Source of the DNA: Acidobacteriaceae bacterium KBS 89
GTDB taxonomy: Bacteria; Acidobacteriota; Terriglobia; Terriglobales; Acidobacteriaceae
Direction of reading: 5' to 3'
Assembly (NCBI GenBank): GCA_000381605.1
Contig: KB906754.1
Span: 1,447,147 to 1,511,146, forward strand
DNA length: 64,000 nt
Numbering within the stretch: the stretch's first letter is position 1; the number at the start of each line of letters is the position of its first letter. Below, one piece after another: positions 16,939-26,176 of the stretch. Under the pieces are notes generated by a model. The model was not told the origin of the DNA. It was given only the letters and a program-made list of their open reading frames with translations, and did no database searches. The translations under genes were made by a program, and so were the position numbers.

Positions 16939-19900
16939 TTAGAAGTTGTATTTCAGTGCCAATTGAATGTCACGAGACGGAATTGAAGTCGAGGTCACCG
17001 TGCAGCAGGACGATGCATCAATGGTTGAGCTGGGAGCGTTGAAGCTAGTTGTGTTCGGCAGGTTGAAAAACTCAACCCGGAAAGACAGCACCGACTCCCC
17101 AGGCAGAGAAAAGTTCTTGAAAATCGAAGCATCGTACTGCCTGAATGTATCCGACTGCAATGTGAACGCTCTTACTTGTCCATAGGTAAATTGCGGCGCC
17201 ACGACATAGGCCGTCTTGTCGAACCAACTCGACAACGACTTGTGGAACGTGGGTGATCCCCCAGCTGGATTTTTGTTCGGTCGTTGGTTTGCTACGCCTG
17301 TGTTCGCTCTGTCGGTCGAAACGATAGGCGTGTATGGAGTCCCGCTTCGCAGCACAATAATGGTTTGGACTTGCCATCCTCCGAGCACGGCATCCACAAA
17401 ATGATTGCTATTGGCCATGTACTTCCTGCCACGACCGACAGGCAACTGATAGCTCCCGCTTATCGCCAGGTTTTGCGGCGTATTGAACGCAGAGTATGTT
17501 CTCTCGTACCCGGTGTTTCCACCGAGTTGGGGAGATTGATTCGACTGCATGAACTTTGACCACGTGTACGAAATTAGGGCTGTAATTCCGTCGCTGACAC
17601 GACGTTCGAGCTTTGTCTGCAAAGCCTGGTAAGTTGTACCCAGATCTTGCGACTGGAAGGTGATCGTGCCCCATGGCTGGAAAGGGCGACGCCCTTGGAT
17701 TGCACCAGCTGCTGGAGTCGGATCGTTGAAGTCATTGGTAGCCTGCAAATGCAACCCATGGTTTCCGACATACGCGATGTCGAAGACTGTCTTCGGTGAC
17801 AGTTGCTGCTGCACGCTAAGGCTATAGTGTTGGTTTTGCCCCATCTTGAGGTGCGTAAGAGTTGGCAATATGGACGGATTGGTGAGCGCCGAACCGAGCT
17901 GAGAACCCAGGAAGAAATTCGCGGTTGTTCGATTCGGAACTACATTCTGCGTTTGGTTGACAGTCTCTAGGAGTAGGAACGGCAGGATATTTCGATTCAC
18001 ACGGCCGCTCGTTCCTTCAGGCTCGTAGAACATACCGAAGCCACCACGAATCACCGTATCCGGACCTAGGGGCTGCCACGCAAAACCTACCCGCGGTGCG
18101 AACTGCGTGCGATCGGTGTAGGTGATGGAATAGGGCAAGCCAGCTTGACTGCTGGTCTGGATATATTGTCCGAAGAACTGGTATGCCGAGGGGGCCGCGT
18201 ACTGGGCCGTCAAATCGACTTGGTCTGTATTACTCTCGACAATGATCGGTCTCGTCTTAGTGGGGTCGAAGGTGCCAAGCTGTCCCTTGTAACCGTTCAA
18301 CCACGGGGAATACTCGTACCGCAAACCAATGTTGACAGTCAATTTTGGATTGACGCGAATATCGTCCTGCGCAAAGTACTGCTGGTACCAACGCTGCCCG
18401 CCAAAATTGCTCGCAGGATAAGCACGCGCGACCGACGCAGGATATCCCAGCAGGAAGTCCGCGAACGCATCGCCGCCTGTAGCCGCTGCGCTTTGTGTCT
18501 CTGTGCCCGTAAAGTTGAAGATTCCGACGTAGTTCGAGCTGTCGTATCCGAGCCACTGGTAGTAGCGAACCAGAACCCCGAACTTCAAAGAGTGGCGTCC
18601 TTTAATGATGGTGAAGGTATCGGTCGGTTCAAAGACCGTACGATCTTGAGACTTTGGACGTTGATCGAAAGCGGACCCTTGAAGCGCGGCATAACCACTC
18701 CACGAATAGTCGGGAAATGATCCTCCTGTCCCTGGTCGCAGCAACTGACTGAATCCCTGAATACCATTTTGAGTGTTGAAGTCGTTAGGGCCTTGCAGAA
18801 ATGCGGAGAGCCGTACATGACTAGGCAGATAATGAACCCGGAAATCCTGAACCTTATTTGCTCCAATATTGGTGATAAGGCCAATCGCGAGATCGTAACC
18901 GTTGGACGTGAGCGACGCGGTCTTCAACAATGGTGCGGCGTTAGGATCCGACTCCCGATTGTTGACATAAATCCACCGCCCGAAGAGTCGGTTAGAAGGA
19001 TTAAATTGATGGTCGACGCGTATAGTGCCCTGGTCCCAGTCAATCCCCTGCGAGGGCACAGCTTTGAAACTCGTCGGGCCGCTGTTCGCATGCGGATAAT
19101 AAGCCAGCACCGCAGACGCTTGGGCTGGAATGCGCGACGGACAGATTACGTTGAGCACGCCATTACAACTGATCTGGGTTCGTGGCGTCAGTAGCGGGTC
19201 ATAGATCGTCTTCAACCCCGGCGCGCTGAAATCTCCCAGGCGCTGAGCATCGGTAGGCACGGTGCTGTTGACAACCAATCCCTGTCGTAGCCTCTGCCCT
19301 TCGTAATCGACGAAGAAGAAGGTCTTGTCCTTACCGTTGTACAAATGCGGAATCGAGAGCGGTCCACCAATGTCGCCCCCGAACTGGTTGCGTTTCAGAA
19401 TCGCTCTTGTCGCCGAAAAGTAGTTGCGCGCGTCCAGTTTCTCGTTGCGGAAGAACTCGAAAACTCCCCCGTGAAATCGATTCGTTCCCTGTTTCGTTGT
19501 CGCGTTGAAAAACGCGCCGCCTCGGTTATATTCCGCGGAGTATGGGCTCTGTTGAACGCTGAACTCTTGCAGCGCATCGATAGACGTCTGAATGAACGTT
19601 CCGCCCTGGTGTTGCTCACTCACGTCCACACCATCTAAGAGAAATGAGATCGCACTTCCGCGAATACCGCTGATAGTGTTTCCATTCACTACTTCGGGGC
19701 GGATCGCCAACGAATTTCCAGTCGGCGGAAGTAAGGCCACTCCAGGAGTAAGCTCTGCCAGTTTGTAGAAGCCGCGTCCGTTCAGCGGCAGACTAGTTAC
19801 CTGCTCGTTCGTCATGACAGTCCCGAGCGTCGCGGAGTCCGTACTCAGCAACGGAACGTCTGCGTAGACCTCAACAGTCGTCGTCGCTTCGCCTACCCTC

Positions 19901-20241
19901 AGCTCTAAATCCTCGCGGACGATCTGACCCACCTGGACCTCAATCTTGGAGGTATTGATCGTCTGAAATCCGGTCGCCATAATGCTCAGGGTATACGTTC
20001 CACCAGACACCGGCGTGATGACGAAATCACCCGACGAGTCGGTGAGAGCAGTTTGCACGATGTTCGTGCCAGTATTTGTCACCTTCACCATCGCGTGCGG
20101 CACCGCGGCCCCTTGCGCGTCAGTGATGTGTCCGACGAAGCGTCCCGACTCCACCTGGCCATAGGCGGAAAGAGCCACTCCTAGAAGGAGGACCAGAACG
20201 ATCACATTCTGGACTCCGATAACAAGCTTGCGAGCTTTCAT
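16939..20241 (-). CDS. Oar-like TonB-dependent outer-membrane receptor
   Basis: An 1100-residue receptor. A signal peptide (about 1-29) is followed by a carboxypeptidase-regulatory-like beta-sandwich (residues about 33-120, GRFVGHITDAQGAAVPHAMV). The plug domain follows (TNEQVTSLPLNGRGFYKLAELTPG), then a long beta-barrel ending in LALKYNF with the terminal aromatic residue of outer-membrane proteins. Many such receptors are found in acidobacteria and are presumed to take up oligosaccharides. It heads the eight-gene operon, and a GGTAGTACC site lies 82 bp before its ATG, shared with the divergent regulator. GAGGGA is the ribosome site. Confidence 0.9.
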   Translation of the reverse strand: MKARKLVIGVQNVIVLVLLLGVALSAYGQVESGRFVGHITDAQGAAVPHAMVKVTNTGTNIVQTALTDSSGDFVITPVSGGTYTLSIMATGFQTINTSKIEVQVGQIVREDLELRVGEATTTVEVYADVPLLSTDSATLGTVMTNEQVTSLPLNGRGFYKLAELTPGVALLPPTGNSLAIRPEVVNGNTISGIRGSAISFLLDGVDVSEQHQGGTFIQTSIDALQEFSVQQSPYSAEYNRGGAFFNATTKQGTNRFHGGVFEFFRNEKLDARNYFSATRAILKRNQFGGDIGGPLSIPHLYNGKDKTFFFVDYEGQRLRQGLVVNSTVPTDAQRLGDFSAPGLKTIYDPLLTPRTQISCNGVLNVICPSRIPAQASAVLAYYPHANSGPTSFKAVPSQGIDWDQGTIRVDHQFNPSNRLFGRWIYVNNRESDPNAAPLLKTASLTSNGYDLAIGLITNIGANKVQDFRVHYLPSHVRLSAFLQGPNDFNTQNGIQGFSQLLRPGTGGSFPDYSWSGYAALQGSAFDQRPKSQDRTVFEPTDTFTIIKGRHSLKFGVLVRYYQWLGYDSSNYVGIFNFTGTETQSAAATGGDAFADFLLGYPASVARAYPASNFGGQRWYQQYFAQDDIRVNPKLTVNIGLRYEYSPWLNGYKGQLGTFDPTKTRPIIVESNTDQVDLTAQYAAPSAYQFFGQYIQTSSQAGLPYSITYTDRTQFAPRVGFAWQPLGPDTVIRGGFGMFYEPEGTSGRVNRNILPFLLLETVNQTQNVVPNRTTANFFLGSQLGSALTNPSILPTLTHLKMGQNQHYSLSVQQQLSPKTVFDIAYVGNHGLHLQATNDFNDPTPAAGAIQGRRPFQPWGTITFQSQDLGTTYQALQTKLERRVSDGITALISYTWSKFMQSNQSPQLGGNTGYERTYSAFNTPQNLAISGSYQLPVGRGRKYMANSNHFVDAVLGGWQVQTIIVLRSGTPYTPIVSTDRANTGVANQRPNKNPAGGSPTFHKSLSSWFDKTAYVVAPQFTYGQVRAFTLQSDTFRQYDASIFKNFSLPGESVLSFRVEFFNLPNTTSFNAPSSTIDASSCCTVTSTSIPSRDIQLALKYNF

Positions 20242-20322
20242 TTTCGTCCCTCAGCTCTTGAATTTGCCGAACCGGATGCCATCTCGGAAAACGATTTCCC
20301 ACTCTGTCTTCAGCGTCGCCAA

Positions 20323-20334
20323 AGGTAGTACCAA
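20323..20334. promoter_or_regulatory. GntR/FCD-type operator before the receptor operon
   Basis: The 12-mer AGGTAGTACCAA, whose core GGTA-G-TACC is a palindrome around one base. It fits the loose GGTnnnACC plan of FadR/FCD regulators. An identical 12-mer lies at 20581-20592. The site is 82 bp before the receptor start. Confidence 0.65.
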
Positions 20335-20580
20335 GCACAAAAGAGTGTCAAGCTAAATTTTTCCCTGCCAAGCTCGGATCCCGTTTAACCCACCCCCGTC
20401 ACCGTCTCAGCAGAGCGTCCGAACCGCTTTACAATTGTCGATATTCCCCTTGTTTGCAGCGATGTCTCGGCCATCTGGCTTTGCGGGTTGTATTGGAAAC
20501 CGCGCTGTTTCTTCTGGCGTATCAACTGCGATTCGGCAGTAAAAATTACGACATTTAGCCTCTTTTGGAGGTAATTTTAT

Positions 20581-20592
20581 AGGTAGTACCAA
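20581..20592. promoter_or_regulatory. GntR/FCD-type operator before the regulator gene
   Basis: A second exact copy of AGGTAGTACCAA, in the same orientation as the one at 20323. It lies 76 bp before the chosen start of the regulator, upstream of its candidate -35 box, consistent with autoregulation. Confidence 0.65.
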
Positions 20593-20632
20593 TCAAAAAT
20601 GATGATTCGGCGCCGGAGATGCGGACTATTCA

Positions 20633-20661
20633 TTGACATCAATTTGGACCTGGCCCATTAT
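20633..20661 (+). promoter_or_regulatory. Candidate sigma-70 promoter of the GntR gene
   Basis: TTGACA (20633-20638) and CATTAT (20656-20661) are 17 bp apart. The expected transcription start falls at or within a few bases of the ATG at 20668, so the message may be leaderless. Confidence 0.45.
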
Positions 20662-20667
20662 TCAAGA

Positions 20668-21483
20668 ATGAAACAACGCCGAAAGTCTCCGCTCGGTGAC
20701 AGCGGGCACGTCCTCAACGAGAAGGAAGATGTCACACAGCTGCTTATCCTTCGCTTCCAGCACCTCCTGAGCGAAGGATTGCTGTCTCCCGGAACAAAGT
20801 TGCCGCCTGAGCGTGAACTCGCCGCAAATTTTGGCGTCGCCCGCTCCTCTCTACGACCCGCGCTCAAGGTGCTTGAGATCATGGGCGTCATAACCCAAAA
20901 AGTCGGCGACGGTAGCTACCTCAACAAAGACGCGTCAACTGTGCTGGCCGTGCCCATGGAATTTCTGTTTCTGCTGGATGACACCTCCCTTCAGGAACTC
21001 ACTGAGATGCGGCTTATGATGGAGCCCGCGCTCGCTGCGAAAGCCGCTGAGCGCGCCAACTCTCAGCACATCGCATTACTCCGACAATCCATCATCGACC
21101 TTGAGCACAGCAAACACGATCGCGTTCGCCTCGTCGCCGCCGATCTGCTCTTCCACCGAGCCATCTTTCAGGCCTCGGGCAACCGGCTCGCTGGGCGACT
21201 TTTTCAAACCATCCACCGGGCCATGCTGAACATGATGATGGTGACCTCTCAGCTCGTCGAACTAGAGCATACCCTTCAGTTCCATCAACCGATCCTGGCT
21301 GCAATCGAACAACGCGACCCTGCGCTCGCTTCACGCCTCATGACCGACCACTTGACCGATGCACGCGACCTCTTGCTTCACACCCGTCAACAGGAGACCT
21401 CTCGCCAGCTCCGCAATCACTTGGCCGCCGGCCAGTCAGTTCACAAGCGGTTTCGCAAATCTAGTGCACTCTCGCGAAGGTGA
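20668..21483 (+). CDS. GntR-family FCD-domain regulator
   Basis: A 271-residue FadR-subfamily transcription factor. The N-terminal winged helix carries PGTKLPPERELAANFGVARSSLRPALKVLEIMGVI, the canonical GntR signature. The C-terminal FCD ligand domain holds metal-site residues such as Asp/His in AADLLFHRAIF and a later His pair. FCD regulators usually bind sugar acids or other carboxylates, which suits the sugar-acid operon it faces. Two identical operator-like sites flank the intergenic region. The start at 20668 was preferred to an in-frame ATG at 20599, because only it lies downstream of a promoter and gives a normal N-terminus. No clear ribosome site is seen. Confidence 0.85.
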   Translation: MKQRRKSPLGDSGHVLNEKEDVTQLLILRFQHLLSEGLLSPGTKLPPERELAANFGVARSSLRPALKVLEIMGVITQKVGDGSYLNKDASTVLAVPMEFLFLLDDTSLQELTEMRLMMEPALAAKAAERANSQHIALLRQSIIDLEHSKHDRVRLVAADLLFHRAIFQASGNRLAGRLFQTIHRAMLNMMMVTSQLVELEHTLQFHQPILAAIEQRDPALASRLMTDHLTDARDLLLHTRQQETSRQLRNHLAAGQSVHKRFRKSSALSRR

Positions 21484-21579
21484 AGGATCTTCTCAGAGAC
21501 AAGTGGTGGCTGTTGCGCTTGCCACGATTCAAAAACCATCCAAAATGGGACCCACGGTCCGCATATTTGACGCATACTG

Positions 21580-21591
21580 GTAAGCGTTTAC
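21580..21591. promoter_or_regulatory. Near-palindrome before the GH51 gene
   Basis: GTAAGCGTTTAC is palindromic at 10 of 12 positions with a central CG, a shape common in LacI-type operators. It lies 34 bp before the GH51 start. No LacI-family gene is in the window, so the binding protein is unknown. Confidence 0.35.
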
Positions 21592-21625
21592 TTGGGACCA
21601 TATTGCAAAGCACGAAAGAGGACAC

Positions 21626-23533
21626 ATGTTAAAAAGCTTGAGAGCACCGTTCTTCGCTACAGTTTTGGCAACAACATGCGCGGCGCAAACACCAGATGCG
21701 ACACTGACCATTCAACTCGACAAGCCTCTGCACGATGTAAGTCCGAAGCTGTACGGCTTGATGACGGAAGAGATTAACTACTCCTACGACGGTGGAATCT
21801 ATGCGGAGATGGTGAGGAACCGTACGTTTCAGGATCGTGGATCGTCGGGCACGGCCCACTGGGATCTGGTGGGGATAGGGAACGCCGATGCGACGATGAC
21901 GGTGGATACGACGGTGGGGCCGAGCGAAGCCCTTAGCAGAAGCCTGCGGCTCGATATTGCGCACGCGGACCAAACAAATCAGGCGGGCGCCAGAAATGAG
22001 GGATTCTGGGGCATGGCCGTGCGCCCAAACACAACCTACAAAGCGTCGTTCTACGCAAAGGCGGACTCGAGCGAAGTTGGACCGGTTACGGTGACACTCG
22101 AGAATGACAATAGCGGCTCGACAATAGCGACAGGAACAAGCGCTCCTCTGTCTACGGAGTGGAAACGGTATGAAGTCACAATCACTGCAGGGAAAGTGGA
22201 AGCCTCTGTTGAGAACCATCTTCGGCTGACGGTTGCTCATCCGGGCAAGGTGTGGCTGTCGCTGGTCTCTCTCTTTCCGCCGACCTACAAAAATCGTGCA
22301 AACGGCAATCGGACGGACATTATGGAGATGCTGGCCGCAATGCATCCAAAGTTTCTGAGGCTTCCAGGCGGCAACTATCTGGAAGGCGACACGATTGAAG
22401 AACGATTTGATTGGAAGGCGACTATCGGTCCCCTTGTGGATCGGCCAACCCATCGCAGTCCATGGAACTATCAGTCCTCCGATGGACTTGGGTTGCTTGA
22501 GTTTCTGGAGTGGACTGAAGATCTGAAGATCGAGCCGGTACTCGCGGTATATGCAGGCTATTCGCTCAAGGGTGCCCGAGTGCCCCCGGGTCCTGGTCTA
22601 GCTTCCTATGTGGACGATGCACTCGATGAGATCGAATTCGTAACCGGCGATGCTACAAACACTAAGTGGGGCGCGATTCGGGCGAAGCTGGGGCATCCCG
22701 CGCCCTTTCCGTTGCAGTATGTTGAAATCGGCAACGAGGATTTCTTCGACCGCTCCGGCAGCTATGAAGGCCGTTTCGCCCAGTTTTACAAGGCTATCAA
22801 GACCAAGTACCCCCAACTCCAGATCATTGCAACCGAGCCTCTGAAGAAGATGAAGCCGGATGTCCAGGACGATCACTATTACAAGCGCGCGGACGATTTC
22901 TTTCGATTCGTCAAACACTACGACGATATGGACCGCAATGGCCCGAAGATCTTTGTAGGCGAGTGGGCTACACGCGAAGGCAGTCCGACGACGAACCTGG
23001 GTGCAGCGTTGGGCGACGCAGCGTGGATGACCGCAATGGAACGAAACAGTGATTTGATCGTAATGTCTTCCTACGCTCCACTCTTCGTCAATGTCAATCC
23101 GGGCGGAATGCAGTGGGAGGCGAACCTGATCGGCTATGACGCAATGACCAGCTACGGGTCTCCCAGCTATTACGCACAGGCGATCTTTGCGGAGTACTTG
23201 GGAACTGCCGTGCCGACGTCGTCTCTTACCGGCGGGAGCCAGCGTTTTTTCTACTCGATCACGCGTGATGCGGCCAAGGGAGTGGCCTATTTGAAGCTGG
23301 TCAACGCAAACTCAACGCCGCAAACGGTGAAGATCGATCTAAGCGGAGCAGCCAAGATCGGCGCAACAGGAACACTAGTGACGTTGAGTGGTTTGAACCC
23401 AGCCGAGACAAATACGATATCGGTCCCGACTCGAGTAGTGCCCGTCAAAACGGAACTGAAGGGAGCCGGGTCGTCATTCAGCCATACGATGCCTCCGTTT
23501 GCGATTCAGGTGTTGCAGATTTCGATGAAGTAG
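21626..23533 (+). CDS. Exported GH51 alpha-L-arabinofuranosidase
   Basis: A 635-residue enzyme with a signal peptide (residues 1-20). An N-terminal carbohydrate-binding-like beta-sandwich (about 60-210) precedes the barrel. Motifs: LRLPGGNYLEGD, the acid/base Glu in YVEIGNEDFF, and the nucleophile Glu in FVGEWATREG. A C-terminal beta domain ends the protein. It should remove terminal arabinofuranose from arabinoxylan or arabinan outside the cytoplasm. It follows the GntR gene by 142 bp on the plus strand and has its own upstream near-palindrome, so it may be separately controlled. It complements the GH39 and GH3 enzymes of the opposite operon. Confidence 0.88.
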   Translation: MLKSLRAPFFATVLATTCAAQTPDATLTIQLDKPLHDVSPKLYGLMTEEINYSYDGGIYAEMVRNRTFQDRGSSGTAHWDLVGIGNADATMTVDTTVGPSEALSRSLRLDIAHADQTNQAGARNEGFWGMAVRPNTTYKASFYAKADSSEVGPVTVTLENDNSGSTIATGTSAPLSTEWKRYEVTITAGKVEASVENHLRLTVAHPGKVWLSLVSLFPPTYKNRANGNRTDIMEMLAAMHPKFLRLPGGNYLEGDTIEERFDWKATIGPLVDRPTHRSPWNYQSSDGLGLLEFLEWTEDLKIEPVLAVYAGYSLKGARVPPGPGLASYVDDALDEIEFVTGDATNTKWGAIRAKLGHPAPFPLQYVEIGNEDFFDRSGSYEGRFAQFYKAIKTKYPQLQIIATEPLKKMKPDVQDDHYYKRADDFFRFVKHYDDMDRNGPKIFVGEWATREGSPTTNLGAALGDAAWMTAMERNSDLIVMSSYAPLFVNVNPGGMQWEANLIGYDAMTSYGSPSYYAQAIFAEYLGTAVPTSSLTGGSQRFFYSITRDAAKGVAYLKLVNANSTPQTVKIDLSGAAKIGATGTLVTLSGLNPAETNTISVPTRVVPVKTELKGAGSSFSHTMPPFAIQVLQISMK

Positions 23534-23571
23534 GTAGGCAGGTTTTCGGCGGCGATCTCTAGACGGGAGAT

Positions 23572-24921
23572 TTAGTCAGTTCTTTCTTTGAGTTTCTGTA
23601 CCGAAGTATTGCGGATGGAAGCATCAAGTAACTCCACCATGTGAAAGGTCGGCATGGTCTGCAAGCCGCGCCTGCGAAGGCCGCTCATGAGTTGCAATAG
23701 GCAGCCAGGATTGGCCGAGATAACGGCGTCCGCGTTGGCGGCCAGCAGCTTTTCCACTTTACGATCACCAAGCTGGCTTGCAGGCTCCGGATTCAGCAGG
23801 TTGTAGACCCCCGCAGAACCGCAACATAGGTTGGCCTCTTCCACCTCGACGACTTGCAGTTCGGGGATCGTGGAGAGAAGTCGACGTGGCTGCTCGTAGA
23901 TTCCTTGCGCGTGACGCAGGTGACAGGCATCGTGATACGCGACACGCATGGGTAATGGGTGACGAGGTGCCTGGGCAGGCAAGTCGCAGAGTATCTCGGA
24001 GATATCTTTGCACTTTGCGCTGAACGCAGCGGCACGGGCTGACCACGCGGGATCGTCGCGAAGAAGATGGCCGTACTCTTTCATTGTCGATCCGCACCCC
24101 GCCGCGTTGATAACGATGGTGTCTACGTTGGCAGCTTCGAAGCTAGCGATCATCTGCCGAGCGAAATGAGCGGCCTGGTCTTCCAGGCCGGAGTGGACCA
24201 TAAGAGCCCCGCAGCACGCCTGAGACCGCGGGATGACCACCTCACAACCTTCAGCAGCAAGAACACGCGCGGTGGCCTCGTTGACGTGTTGAAAGAACAC
24301 CTGTTGTACACATCCGGACAACATACCGACACGACGGCGCGGCGCGGCGGCAGGCGTAACACTGGTTGGAAGATGACGAAATAAATTGGCGGGAACCCGT
24401 GGAAGAAGTGCTTCCATCGCAGCGGCTCGCTTAGGAAGCAATCGAAGAATCCCTGCACCGCGCACCAGCTTCTGCAATCCAGAACGCTGGTAAAGGAGTG
24501 TCGGTAAGGCGAGTAAGCGCAGACGTCCAGCGTAAGGGAATGTGGCGAAGAGGAATTTGCGAAATAGCGTGTCAGCGATTGGCCGTGGAATATTGCGTTC
24601 GACCTGCGCACGCGTATCTTCAATGAGTTTGTCGTACTGGACACCGGAGGGACAGGCGGTCATGCACGCCATGCAACCCAGGCAATTGTCCATATGGAGA
24701 CGAAAGCGCTGATCAAGGGTTGCTTCGCCCTGCGCAGACTTTTTCATCATGTAGATGCGGCCACGAGGTGAGTCCATCTCCTCTCCCCACAGAACGTAAG
24801 TAGGGCAAGCAGGCAGACAAAAGCCGCAGTGGACACAGTCGTCGATCAACTCTCTGTCTGGCGGATGGTGCGAATCGAAGCTCGAGGGATTGGCCGAGTG
24901 GAGTTGTGTAAGCTGTTCCAT
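23572..24921 (-). CDS. glcF: Glycolate oxidase iron-sulfur subunit GlcF
   Basis: A 449-residue electron-transfer subunit of membrane-associated glycolate dehydrogenase. Two [4Fe-4S] motifs are complete: CVHCGFCLPACP and CLGCMACMTACP. Two CCG domains follow (CCGALMVHSG; then HDACHLRHAQG with NLCCGSAGVYN). It passes electrons from the GlcD/GlcE flavins to the quinone pool. The ATG at 24921 has GGTGGA about 10 bp upstream and is preferred to a TTG at 24939. It is the third gene of glcD-glcE-glcF, 4 bp after glcE. It converges on the GH51 gene. Confidence 0.9.
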   Translation of the reverse strand: MEQLTQLHSANPSSFDSHHPPDRELIDDCVHCGFCLPACPTYVLWGEEMDSPRGRIYMMKKSAQGEATLDQRFRLHMDNCLGCMACMTACPSGVQYDKLIEDTRAQVERNIPRPIADTLFRKFLFATFPYAGRLRLLALPTLLYQRSGLQKLVRGAGILRLLPKRAAAMEALLPRVPANLFRHLPTSVTPAAAPRRRVGMLSGCVQQVFFQHVNEATARVLAAEGCEVVIPRSQACCGALMVHSGLEDQAAHFARQMIASFEAANVDTIVINAAGCGSTMKEYGHLLRDDPAWSARAAAFSAKCKDISEILCDLPAQAPRHPLPMRVAYHDACHLRHAQGIYEQPRRLLSTIPELQVVEVEEANLCCGSAGVYNLLNPEPASQLGDRKVEKLLAANADAVISANPGCLLQLMSGLRRRGLQTMPTFHMVELLDASIRNTSVQKLKERTD

Positions 24922-24925
24922 TTTT

Positions 24926-26143
24926 TTAGATTCCACCAAGGAAGCGGCCGGGGTTCATAATACCGGCAGGATCGAAGCGATGTTTAATCTCACGCATAAG
25001 TGGTAAGCTATCCGCCGGTAAACTGGACGCAACGGGAGCAGCATTGAGGGGACTATGAAGGACGGTCAGGGAACCGTGGATAGCTTCGAGCTCCTCCCGA
25101 AGATGCGAGAGTTGAGTCGATGAGGCGGGAACGCTCGCGGTCATGATACCCGTGGCGTGCGTGACTGACTCTCCGCCTAAAGCTCGGATACTTGCGGTTA
25201 CCTTCGAGATATCCGAAGGAAGCATCGTCGCTTTAACCACATAAGCTTCCGTGTGATCGAAGAGTTCCTGTCGTATCTTCCACACATCGGGGCTTCCGTC
25301 GGTAACTGATAGATCAACGCCTTGCGCGAGTCCAGTCAGGGAAGACGCCTGATCGTGAATGACCTCTGGAAGTGTGGCCAACCGCACGTCCAGATTGAAT
25401 TGGCTGGCGGTGGCCCGGAGTTGGAGCGATTGAGTACTGATATGGGAGTCGAGAACCCTCATTAGAAGCCGCCCAAGGGGTTCGACGTCTGGAGAGCTGA
25501 TAGTAAAAGTCCGCACGTGTCGAGGAATGGAGTGCAGACGAAAGGTAATCTCGGTGATGATCCCCAGGGTACCGAATGCTCCCGTCATTAGTTTGTGAAG
25601 GTCATACCCCGCCACGTTCTTGACTACCTTTCCACCGGTTCGGGCTATAGTGCCATCGGCAAGCACGACGGTCATGCCGATGATGAGGTCGCGGAGGCTG
25701 CCATATCGCAGACGAAGGCTGCCGGAGTCGTTGGTCGCCGCGATGCCACCAACGGTTGCTCCCTCTGGCCAAAGGGGGTCGAGGGCAACGAATTGGCCAT
25801 GCTCCGCAAGTACGGACTGCATGGAAGACCAGACGCACCCAGCTTCGACAGTGCAGGTCATGTCCTGCCACGTGTGTTCACGCACGGCACTGAGACGGCT
25901 CGTATGAAGAATCAGCGACGGCTCAATTGGATTACCCCAGCTTTGTTTGGTGCCACCTCCGTAGGGAGCGACTGAGATATTGTCCTTATTGGCGCGACGA
26001 AGTATCTCCGCAACTTCTTCGGTGTTGGCGGGAGCGACGCTCAGAACCCCATCTTCAACACCAAGATTTTCGGGACCACTTATCGCACCCACATCATCCG
26101 CGAAGCTCTGCAGCCTAGTCGAATTGGGCATTATCGAAGACAT
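24926..26143 (-). CDS. glcE: Glycolate oxidase FAD subunit GlcE
   Basis: A 405-residue FAD-binding type-4 subunit, shorter than GlcD as expected. The PP-loop region (ISVAPYGGGTKQSWGNP) and GGIAATNDSGSLRLRYGSLRDLIIG are typical, followed by VVKNVAGYDLHKLMTGAFGTLGIITEI. The C-terminus ends HRFDPAGIMNPGRF, a GlcE hallmark. It works with GlcD and GlcF to oxidise glycolate to glyoxylate. It lies 33 bp after glcD. Confidence 0.9.
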   Translation of the reverse strand: MSSIMPNSTRLQSFADDVGAISGPENLGVEDGVLSVAPANTEEVAEILRRANKDNISVAPYGGGTKQSWGNPIEPSLILHTSRLSAVREHTWQDMTCTVEAGCVWSSMQSVLAEHGQFVALDPLWPEGATVGGIAATNDSGSLRLRYGSLRDLIIGMTVVLADGTIARTGGKVVKNVAGYDLHKLMTGAFGTLGIITEITFRLHSIPRHVRTFTISSPDVEPLGRLLMRVLDSHISTQSLQLRATASQFNLDVRLATLPEVIHDQASSLTGLAQGVDLSVTDGSPDVWKIRQELFDHTEAYVVKATMLPSDISKVTASIRALGGESVTHATGIMTASVPASSTQLSHLREELEAIHGSLTVLHSPLNAAPVASSLPADSLPLMREIKHRFDPAGIMNPGRFLGGI

Positions 26144-26176
26144 TTCCTATGACCGCGCATTCTCAATTCTGATGCT

